A DNA stretch of 24,058 bases from positions 703,284 through 727,341 of the forward strand of contig BFEA01000176.1 in assembly GCA_003427395.1 (NCBI GenBank), read 5' to 3'. This DNA comes from Chara braunii (lineage: Eukaryota > Streptophyta > Charophyceae > Charales > Characeae). The notes beneath the pieces were generated by a model, which was given only the letters and a program-made list of their open reading frames with translations, was not told the DNA's origin and ran no database searches. The position numbers were made by a program, and so were the translations under genes. Within the stretch, counting starts at the first letter, position 1. Each line of letters begins with the position of its first letter. Shown here piece by piece: positions 17,506-24,058 of the stretch.

Positions 17506-17642
17506 GGGACGCTGGACCCGTTTTCCAGCAGGTGCAGCTCCCCACCAATAGAATGGAGCCCCCGGAAGGATAGATACTAGGGTATGCTCTTACCATCCCC
17601 CCTATCTGTCATAGATGGGGTTAAAAAAAAAAAAAAAAAAAA
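17506..17642 (+). promoter_or_regulatory. LINE 3' UTR end: two-hairpin motif plus poly(A), copy C (reference copy)
   Basis: GGGACGCTGGACCCG begins at 17506. Hairpin 1 pairs GCTGGA (17511-17516) with TCCAGC (17524-17529). Hairpin 2 pairs GCTCC (17537-17541) with GGAGC (17555-17559) around CCACCAATAGAAT. About 60 bases and then poly(A) follow. Because this copy sits inside a TSD-bounded LINE insertion, it fixes the motif as part of the LINE 3' UTR. In some LINE families a 3' stem-loop is what the element's reverse transcriptase recognises; that role is inferred here. Confidence 0.75.
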
Positions 17643-17660
17643 GACCTGCCGCGTCTGTAC

Positions 17661-17751
17661 TTGTTTTTTTTGTTTTGTTTTGTTTTGGGGGAACCATGCT
17701 CCAATCTATTTGTGGGGAGCAACATGTGCTGGGAACCACACCCTGCGTCCC
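17661..17751 (-). mobile_element. LINE 3' tail, copy D (minus)
   Basis: Read from 17751 down: GGGACGCAGGGTGTGGTTCC, then CCAGC, then GCTCC...GGAGC around CCACAAATAGATT, followed within about 15 bases by an A-rich tail (AAAACAAAACAAAAC...). It faces copy C tail to tail across the target duplication at 17643-17656. Confidence 0.7.
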
Positions 17752-18889
<1,138 letters not shown>

Positions 18890-18911
18890 GCTGGATCGGG
18901 TTTCCAGCAGG
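18890..18911 (+). repeat. Degenerate LINE-tail hairpin 1, copy H
   Basis: GCTGGATCGGGTTTCCAGCAGG keeps both sides of hairpin 1 (GCTGGA/TCCAGC) but its flanks have diverged and no hairpin 2 is clear. Confidence 0.4.
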
Positions 18912-19055
18912 GGGTGGATTCCACCGTGCTCAAGGAACAAGCACAGACCAAGCAGACGGAAGCTCTGGCACAGCCCACTAACAGAGATAGAGGCAGGGTA
19001 AAGGGGTCTCGGGTTGCTCCCTGACGTCCTGCCCTCTAGCGGGACTTACTGAGAG

Positions 19056-19082
19056 GGGACGGTGGACCCGGTTCCAAGCAGA
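19056..19082 (+). repeat. Degenerate LINE-tail start, copy I
   Basis: GGGGACGGTGGACCCGGTTCC follows the motif consensus with a few changes that break part of hairpin 1; a weak copy. Confidence 0.35.
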
Positions 19083-19108
19083 AAGGAACAATTTCGGAGA
19101 GGGGATTC

Positions 19109-19236
19109 TTTTTTTTTTTTTTTAATCAAAATTCCGGCCGCATCATGGTAAGGGCATAGACTCCTACTTGTCTTGCAGGGGGCTCCATTCTATTGGTGGG
19201 GAGCTATCACCTGCTGGAAAGCAGGTCCAGTGTCCA
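19109..19236 (-). mobile_element. LINE 3' tail with poly(A), copy F (minus)
   Basis: From about 19236 down: GGACACTGGACCTGCTTTCC, AGCAGGTG, GCTCCCCACCAATAGAATGG and AGC, then about 55 bases including TATGCCCTTACCAT (copy C has TATGCTCTTACCAT at the same place) and a 15-base A run (19123-19109). The shared 3' spacer supports a common LINE source. Confidence 0.75.
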
Positions 19237-19568
19237 ATGAGATACATCGTTGAGTTGGTACATCAGCATGAACCAGGCCCAGTGTCCCTCATGAACGTCA
19301 CTGCTAATGCCACTGATTCTACTGATACTATGATGATGATAATGAGAAAACTGATGATACTAATTATAGTGACCTGTTGATGTCAGGTATAAACTATATC
19401 AGCACAATCTGGCCCCACAATCTATGAGTAACTCCTAGCCTCCCCTTCTATAGTACCACACGCAATATTCCAAATACAATGCCATCCCAGCCAATACCCA
19501 TCAGCACTGACGTGTTCTCATTACCTAGACTATACCCGTCCCCTTACGTTGTCAAGGTATCAAGTGTT
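19237..19568. other. Unassigned DNA between LINE tails
   Basis: Contains an (ATG)-rich short ORF without features. Probably LINE-derived or its insertion target; nothing specific is recognised. Confidence 0.35.
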
Positions 19569-19598
19569 GAGCTTGCTGGAAAGCGGGTCCAGCGTCCC
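19569..19598 (-). repeat. LINE-tail hairpin 1, copy G (minus)
   Basis: GGGACGCTGGACCCGCTTTC then CAGC, read from 19598 down, retains a perfect hairpin 1; the sequence diverges where hairpin 2 should be. It lies about 80 bases past the stop of the minus-strand LINE ORF2 remnant, i.e. where that copy's 3' UTR is expected. Confidence 0.65.
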
Positions 19599-19676
19599 TT
19601 TGGCTGATGAAAAAAAAAGTTAGCAGAGGGGAAAAAGACATCTTCACCCTGTTGAGGGGCACCAGATATTGCTCTA

Positions 19677-20998
19677 TTATCTAACCTTCTCTAGACCGTA
19701 CAATGATAAAGGAACAATTGAGTTGTTTGGGGGTGGGAAAGTGTTGGGGAGATCCTGCGCTGGGGGGAGGGGAATAGAAGGATCCACCGTGGTCCAGTCG
19801 TTGAAGCATAGCCTATAGTTTCTGTCGGTCTCCTTCCCTTCCTCTCCCCTTTCTCCTTCCCAGACCACACTCCCAATCATTTCCCTCTTTCCCCCCCCTA
19901 GCCAATCGCTGCTGAAGCTTTGGATGTATTTGCGACATTCTGATTCTTTTTTTTTTTTTTTTTTTTTTTCTCCCGACATTCTGATTCGGATGAATTGTGT
20001 TGGATTTTTTCTTTTAATATTTTCCATTGTGCTGTAATATCTGTCTGTATTTGCTGTTTTATACTATCCGTGAATCCTGGACCATCAAGTCTGACCCCTT
20101 TCTCATTCATAGGTGCATCTCCTCCACCATACTGCCCGGAGAACTGCCTTCCTTCCTATGGTGAACATATTTTGTGTGAAATTATCTGACTGCTCTTGCG
20201 ACCAGACTTCGAGCAGGATTGCTTTCCATGTCCAGGGCCATTGGGCCTTCGTTTCTACCCGGTCCCAGATGCGGGCCCACCATCTCCAGAGCCAGATAGC
20301 TCCGGGACAGACCAGGAATATATGTTCTATTGTCTCTGGACACTTTCTGTTGGGAAAGGCCGACTTGCAGATTCTGCACCATGGTTCTGCCACACCTTTT
20401 TTATCTAAAGAGGTTCTGTCGATGATCCAATCGTTCGTTGGGAGGCAGCTGTGTTCAATTTGCCATTGCAATTTTGGCTGGTTTAGATCTAGCTGCTCTG
20501 AACCACTGTACTTGTCTTAACTCCTTTTTGGTAAGATTCACCTGTTGCATCCACTTTGTCGAGACACTGTCTTTGAGGATGATCATGGATCTAAGCATAC
20601 GGTAGGTTGATTTTACTGACAGGGTATGGAGAGAGCGACTGAAGTTCCATTTTTGCTTCTTCTGAGTTCCCCATGTCCAGCAGGCAGGATCTAATGGAAG
20701 GTCAGAGATCGGGGATGTTGGTCTGAAAGGCAGCCATGATGTGGCATCGTTTTTTAGCACTCTGAATATGAATATCTGGTCTTTATGAGCAAGATATCAC
20801 TGCGTTGTCTTCCTTAAGAGTGTAGAGGGAGACCAGGGATGTGTTTTCTGTCGATAGGTCCACGACATTCCCTATGATATCAGTCTGGTTCTTTAGGCCC
20901 ACCCAATCACTTTCCTGAAAGTGTCTTCCCTTCTTTAGGATTCTTACCAAATCTAATGGGATTAGGTCTATAATTTTGTCTGCGCTTTCCTCCACATG
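19677..20998 (-). pseudogene. LINE ORF2 C-terminal region with zf-RVT domain, multiply broken (minus)
   Basis: From right to left: a segment ending ADKIIDLIPLDLVRIL...GLKNQTDIIGN (about 20998-20785), a segment starting KDQIFIFRVLKNDATSWLPF through STYRMLRSM and TKKELRQVQWFRAARSK (to about 20455), the zf-RVT part NDWIIDRTSLDKKGVAEPWC, RIC ... TIEHIFLVC, WPWTWKAILLEVW and GRKAVLRAVWWRRC, then NEKGVRLDGPGF ... IQTDITAQWK, and a C-terminal extension ending PLSLYGLEKVR at a stop near 19677. At least two frameshifts (near 20465 and 20105) and one later insertion (19933-19987) break it. About half the residues of the zf-RVT part match the plus-strand LINE at 16801, so they are different subfamilies. 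No YxDD reverse-transcriptase core is visible in the window. Confidence 0.8.
19933..19987 (-). mobile_element. 27 bp poly(A) insertion with perfect 14 bp target duplication
   Basis: CGACATTCTGATTC occurs at 19933-19946 and 19974-19987. Between them is T23 plus CTCC, i.e. on the minus strand GGAG followed by 23 A. The 41 bp offset shifts the host LINE reading frame; removing it puts the upstream frame (through HNSSESECR) and the downstream frame (KYIQSFSSDW...) in the same phase. So an almost fully truncated retroposon landed in an older LINE copy. Confidence 0.85.
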
Positions 20999-21000
20999 TT

Positions 21001-21082
21001 TTTTTTTTTGTTTTTTTTTTGGGACAATGCTCCAATCTATTCGTGGGGAGCCACACGTGCTGGGAACTGGGCCCAGCGTCCC
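21001..21082 (-). mobile_element. LINE 3' tail with poly(A), copy E (minus)
   Basis: From 21082 down: GGGACGCTGGGCCCAGTTCC, CAGCACGTG, GCTCCCCACGAATAGATTGG, AGC and then an A-rich tail (AAAAAAAAAAAACAAAAAA). Hairpin 1 is GCTGGG/CCCAGC, a paired change from the GCTGGA/TCCAGC of copy C. It ends right at the start of recognisable LINE coding sequence (HVEESADKII), so it may have inserted into that older copy; a target duplication was not found. Confidence 0.75.
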
Positions 21083-21399
21083 ATTTAAAACATGAAACAT
21101 ATTGAGAACATATACAGAAAGACTCTGAGATACCGGGACTTTTACCCAGTTTGTCTGAGAATAGGATCCTGAGCAACTACTAGCCAAAAATTCAGAAAAA
21201 AGACTGAAAAACTCTATGAGAAGTTCCGCATGAAGGAACCTTCTTTTTTTGAAGGCGGAGATCCTAGAAATGCTCCAAAACCCTAGGAATCCTTAACAAA
21301 CCTTCCTAAGCTCTCCATCACTGTCTTACTCCCTGCCGAGCTCTTCCAGGTCTCACGCCCCACATCTTGCTGGGTTACTGTGGCATACTGCGTAGCCAC
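21083..21399. other. Unassigned DNA
   Basis: Minus-strand frames here (DKLGKSPGISESFCI and QTNWVKVPVSQSLSVYV) may be further LINE ORF2 remnant, but no motif is diagnostic. Confidence 0.35.
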
Positions 21400-21600
21400 A
21401 CGGGCCCTACAGGGCCCGTCCCGGACATTCAGCCTAAAAGCCTAAAACTTAGGGCTTACAGGCCCCGTTCATTTCAGCCTGGATGCTGAAAAACGAGGGC
21501 CTGCAGGCCCTACCTCGTTTCAGCCTATTTCTGGGTCTTTTCAGACCCAGAGTTTTCAGCCTGAAACGGAGGGCCATTTTCAGGCCCTCATTGTTTCGAC
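21400..21600. repeat. Cluster of GC-rich palindromes with TTCAGCCT words
   Basis: Successive stems are ACGGGCCCT/AGGGCCCGT (21400-21419), GGGCCTGCAGGCCC (about 21497-21510), CTGGGTC/GACCCAG (about 21531-21550) and GAGGGCC/GGCCCTC (about 21568-21588). The word TTCAGCCT recurs between them (about 21428, 21473, 21520, 21556). No ORF is credible. Confidence 0.7.
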
Positions 21601-21779
21601 CTGCTCCTAAGACTCAGGCACGGAAACAGGGATGCGGAACAGGCCCAAAATAGCATGTTCCTCACATACTCGAGCAGGAGCTGCAGCTGCAGCCCCTGCC
21701 TCCCTTCGGCAGGCTCAAGAGGCACACCCGTAGTACATAGGAGGTTCCCATGCACTTCACGGGTAGGTAGAGTCAGTAG

Positions 21780-21930
21780 GCAGAGGTAGTCTTCAGGATT
21801 CGGCCGCAGCACTCAGGAGGAGCGCTGCAGTAGTCTTCAGCGTTAGGCAGTAGTGGTAGCGCTAGCGGTAGTCTTCGGCGCTGGGCGCCATAGCTGTAGC
21901 GGTAGTCTTCAGCGCTGGACGCTGGTAGGT
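21780..21930 (+). repeat. Degenerate tandem repeat, GTAGTCTTCAGCGCT unit
   Basis: GTAGTCTTCAG/GTAGTCTTCGG words occur near 21786, 21829, 21873 and 21904, followed in the later units by CGCTGG-CGC and separated by GTAGCG words. Spacing is about 30-45 bases. Confidence 0.65.
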
Positions 21931-22224
21931 AGTAGGTCGTAGAGTGGAGAGAGGCTGGCGGAGGCCAGCGTTACTTGCCTGTGGCGCCATCGCTCCAGCT
22001 CCATCTTCGTGGTACCTGCATCAAGGCGCCAACTTCACAGGTTAGTACTGGACACAGAGAGAGAGAGAGTTCTTCTTCTTCCTCTTCTAAGTCCACCTTC
22101 TCTTCTCACCCTCTCGCCACCTGACTTCTCAGACTACGACAGAGAGAGACAGAGTTGTGACTTGAGACTTGATGACATTGGATCCAGACTGGACATTTGG
22201 GACTCGGACAGTTTGACGAGGGAC
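21931..22224. other. Unassigned DNA left of the adapter junction
   Basis: Contains GGCTGGCGGAGGCCAGC (small palindrome), CTTCACAG|GTTAGTAC, a plausible plant splice donor context, and short (GA)n runs. The 78-codon frame at 22009-22245 runs into the adapter and is not a gene as written. Confidence 0.35.
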
Positions 22225-22262
22225 CTGTCTCTTATACACATCTAGATGTGTATAAGAGACAG
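22225..22262. other. Tn5 mosaic-end junction: sequencing-library adapter left in the assembly
   Basis: CTGTCTCTTATACACATCT (22225-22243) is followed immediately by its exact reverse complement (22244-22262). These are two 19 bp hyperactive-Tn5 mosaic ends joined end to end, the structure of the circularisation junction in transposase-based mate-pair libraries. The frame across it encodes SYTHLDVYKRQ and the other LSLIHI, both products of the adapter. A natural Tn5 insertion would carry IS50 or cargo sequence, which is absent. Confidence 0.97.
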
Positions 22263-22586
22263 CTGTCTTCCTGTGTGAAGCGCCAGACCCATTCACACTA
22301 TGAAACGATGATGATGATGTATGTTCAGGGCTGCATTACAACATTGATTGTTCGGATCACTGGTATCCAAGCCTTCCGCTGTGCTATCTTATACCCTGTA
22401 TTGGAAGGTCGGTTCTTGTTCTGGTCTGCACCTATACGGTATGCAACAGTTTGGTATTGGAGCGGACCTCTCATACAGAGGACCCGCTCAATCAAGTAGC
22501 CAGCTTGCGATCTATTGATCACTCATTAGTAACGCAAGTAGGACTTAGTCAAATCTCTGAAAACAAAAAAAATTCTCGCAACAACT
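22263..22586. other. Unassigned DNA right of the adapter junction
   Basis: No gene recognised. Its true genomic neighbour on the left is uncertain because of the adapter. Confidence 0.5.
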
Positions 22587-22780
22587 ATCTGAACTTTCTG
22601 ATATTCGCATTTTCGTTCTATCTGAAAATTTCTGATATTAGTAGTTCGTTTTTACGTAACAAATATCTGAAAATTTCTGATAAATCGCATTTCGTTTGGT
22701 CTGAAAATTCCCGATAGTAGCATTTCGTTTCTCTGATATTTCGCATACATAGCTGAAATTTCTGAAGTTAGTATTTTCGT
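22587..22780 (+). repeat. AT-rich degenerate tandem repeat (TCTGAAAATTTCTGATAT...CATTTCGTT)
   Basis: About six units of 30-45 bases start near 22588, 22620, 22668, 22701, 22733 and 22751, each with TCTGA(A)nTTTCTGAT followed by a CGCATTTCGTT-like end. An ambiguous base at 22785 ends the block. Confidence 0.75.
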
Positions 22781-22785
22781 TCTCN

Positions 22786-23058
22786 AGGCATATTGGGATA
22801 ACGATAGAAGTGGTCATATTCTCGGAAACTGAAACTATTGTTTTCTGAAAATCGCAATTCCATTCTATCTCCCAAAATTTTTTTTGAAAACCGAATCTTG
22901 CGAAGTCGACCAATATTGCAGTAGGCATATTCGGAGGTTGCTATATTATCAGAAACTGGATTTCGTCTTTTCTGAAAATCGCATCTTTACTCCATTTCGC
23001 AAATTTTTTTTTTTCAAGATCGCAGTTTGTAAAAGCCAAAACTTTGCGGCACCTAGCC
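22786..23058 (+). repeat. Tandem duplication, unit ~137 bp
   Basis: AGGCATATT starts units at 22786 and 22923. Both share GAAACTG, TTTTCTGAAAATCGCA, a CCATT-C-C block and a run of eight or more T. They contain the same TCTGAAAATCGCA word as the shorter repeat to the left, so both arrays probably have a common origin. Confidence 0.75.
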
Positions 23059-23268
23059 TAGATCTCGTTCATTATACTCTTCTGACATACCCTACTCATC
23101 ATAAATCGACAGATATATAAAAAAAAAAAAAAAAGGAAATAGTCCTCTTTTTTTTTATTTTTTTTTATTTTATCTGTTGATTAGGGCCGGAGGAAAGCAT
23201 TGTTGGGTTGGTTACCCCCCTCCGTTTCCCTCCCACCCATCCCTTGCATGCATCCCGTTTCGGTACAG
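23059..23268. other. Unassigned DNA with A/T homopolymers
   Basis: A run at about 23119-23134 and T runs at about 23148-23170 form a stem around GGAAATAGTCC. Pyrimidine-rich DNA precedes the tandem array. Confidence 0.5.
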
Positions 23269-23805
23269 TGCCACGTCAGCAGTGACGTTCAACACAGTGC
23301 CACGTCAACAGTGCCAGATCAGCTGTGCCACGTCAGCAGTGCCACGTCACAGTGCAACGTCACAGTGCCACGTCACAGTGCCACGTCACAGTGCCAAGTC
23401 ACAGTACCAAGTCACAGTACCAAGTCAGCAGTGCCACGTCACAGTGCCAGATCAGCAGTGCCACGTCCGCAGTGCCTGATCAGCAGTGCCACGTCACAGT
23501 GCCAGCTCAGCAGTGCCACGTCCGCAGTGCCTGATCAGCAGTGCCACGTCACAGTGCCAGATCAGCAGTGCCACGTCCGCAGTGCCTGATCAGCAGTGCC
23601 ACGTCCGCAGTGCCAGGTCACATTGCCACGTCAGACAGTGTGCCACGTAAGCAGTGCCACGTCAGACACAGTGCCACGTCAGCAGTGACGTTCAACACAG
23701 TGCCACGTCAGCAGTGCGACGTCAGCAGTGCCACGTCAGCAGTACCACGTCAGACGCAGTGCCACATCAGCAGTGCCACGTAAGCAGCATTGCCACGTCA
23801 GCAAC
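23269..23805 (+). repeat. 13/14 bp tandem array, CAGTGCCACGTCA(G), about 38 units
   Basis: Units are CAGTGCCACGTCA (13), CAGTGCCACGTCAG (14), CAGTGCCACGTCCG, CAGTGCCTGATCAG and CAGTGCCAGATCAG. In the middle a higher-order unit of 55 bp (CACGTCCG, CTGATCAG, CACGTCA, CAG-CTCAG types) repeats from about 23456. A block containing CAGTGACGTTCAACACAGTG occurs at both ends (about 23278 and 23680). Mixed unit lengths keep all three forward frames open over part of it, so the His/Val/Ser/Ala ORFs reported there are artefacts. Around twenty CCACGT cores are present, most as CCACGTCA, the complement of TGACGTGG. It ends a few bases before the ATG of the next ORF. Confidence 0.95.
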
Positions 23806-24058
23806 ATGACGGGCCTGCCAGGCCAACTGGCCAATGAGACCATTGCCGCCTACAAGCAGCGTTGCCTGGCTCAGATAGAGGCTGAGGAACAACGCCTGCT
23901 GGCAGTCGAGGCTGCCCGCATACAAGCTGAAGAGGCAGCAGCAGCAGAGAAACTGCGGCTACAGGCCGATGCAGAAGCAGATGCCCAGGCTCGCCGAAAG
24001 GAAGCCCAGGATCTGCTGCAGCGGCATGAAGCCAACAGCATCGACAGACTCAAGTACT
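23806..24058 (+). CDS. Partial ORF, N-terminal coiled coil, probably retroelement gag-like polyprotein
   Basis: ATG at 23806 opens an 84-codon frame that is still open at the window end. The product begins MTGLPGQLANETIAAYKQRC and continues with a Glu/Ala/Gln/Arg-rich heptad-like stretch (AEEQRLLAVEAARIQAEEAA, then EKLRLQADAEADAQARRKEA) ending HEANSIDRLKY. That is a long charged helix of coiled-coil type. Codon usage is GC-rich at third positions, unlike the AT-rich block upstream. I associate this N-terminus with gag-like parts of LTR-retrotransposon polyproteins in Chara, from general familiarity and not from a search. The frame is open upstream of this ATG into the tandem array, so the start is chosen as the first ATG after the repeat. 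The array upstream may be the element's leader. Alternative: a host coiled-coil protein. Confidence 0.6.
   Translation, partial: MTGLPGQLANETIAAYKQRCLAQIEAEEQRLLAVEAARIQAEEAAAAEKLRLQADAEADAQARRKEAQDLLQRHEANSIDRLKY

Larger units (their letters stand above)
16784..17656 (+). mobile_element. 5'-truncated LINE insertion bounded by a 16 bp target duplication
   Basis: AAGACCTGCCGCGTCT occurs at 16784-16799 and again at 17641-17656, the second copy directly after the poly(A) run (17623-17642; the leading AA may belong to either). Between them lie a LINE ORF2 C-terminus, a 3' UTR and poly(A). The LINE reading frame begins exactly after the first duplicate (GATTGGTTAATAGATC), where a second LINE fragment on the minus strand (20471 region) shows homologous coding sequence. 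This is the textbook structure of a target-primed reverse-transcription insertion truncated at its 5' end. Confidence 0.85.

Noticed and set aside
21931-22060. LTR primer-binding site near the GGTACC words
   Set aside because: No convincing match to the 3' end of initiator tRNA-Met and no flanking long direct repeats in the window.
22225-22262. Natural Tn5/IS50 insertion
   Set aside because: Only the engineered 19 bp mosaic ends are present, joined directly, with no transposon body or 9 bp target duplication.
22009-22499. ORFs entering or crossing the adapter junction
   Set aside because: Their ends (LSLIHI) or middles (SYTHLDVYKRQ) are adapter translations.
23177-23783. Four overlapping ORFs of QCHVSSATS type
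   Set aside because: The 13/14 bp array keeps all forward frames open; products change frame with unit length and show no protein-like composition.
23269-23805. CRISPR array
   Set aside because: Units are 13-14 bp and contiguous, without unique spacers, in eukaryote-like DNA.

Overview
The window looks like repeat-rich nuclear DNA from a streptophyte, most likely a charophycean alga such as Chara braunii. That is inference, from three things. There is a plant-type U6 snRNA copy. There are long (GA)n/(CAGA)n/(CAGG)n microsatellites and many non-LTR retrotransposon scraps. The right edge opens a coiled-coil ORF of the kind I associate with Chara retroelement polyproteins. No bacterial operon, phage or CRISPR structure is present, and no complete intact gene can be called with confidence.

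Layout. 1-1880: nested foldback (inverted-repeat) elements, a poly(A)-only insertion with a target duplication, and one copy of a ~300 bp dispersed repeat. 1897-3590: a decayed LINE copy with ORF1-like pieces, an AP-type endonuclease fragment and a 3' tail. 3595-5200: second copy of the ~300 bp repeat, a degenerate tRNA-like sequence, then unassigned DNA. 5213-6948: two weak coding remnants separated by a 430 bp compound microsatellite. 7559-9310: tandem repeats. 9531-10986: two more copies of the hairpin family that opens the window, and between them a retroposed U6 snRNA and a tRNA-like sequence. 11491-16474 (minus): two long ORFs of 468 and 572 codons that may be exons of one host gene; no family is recognised. 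16784-21082: a cluster of LINE 3' ends in both orientations. 21190-22224: GC-rich palindromes and short tandem repeats. 22225-22262: an exact Tn5 mosaic-end junction, i.e. a sequencing-library artefact. 22263-23260: AT-rich satellite-like repeats. 23269-24058: a 13/14 bp tandem array rich in CCACGTCA, running straight into the partial gag-like ORF.

How the parts fit. The LINE pieces explain each other. One 5'-truncated copy is bounded by a 16 bp target duplication, which fixes its 3' end and shows that a two-hairpin motif (GCTGGA...TCCAGC followed by GCTCC...GGAGC) lies in the LINE 3' UTR just before poly(A). That motif recurs about nine more times, mostly as solo 5'-truncated tails, and paired bases change together in several copies. 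LINE-type retroposition also accounts for the U6 copy and for two tiny poly(A) insertions with target duplications. The assembly should be treated with care: single Ns lie inside microsatellites and in the AT-rich block, and the mate-pair junction adapter means that left and right of ~22243 may not be neighbours in the genome.
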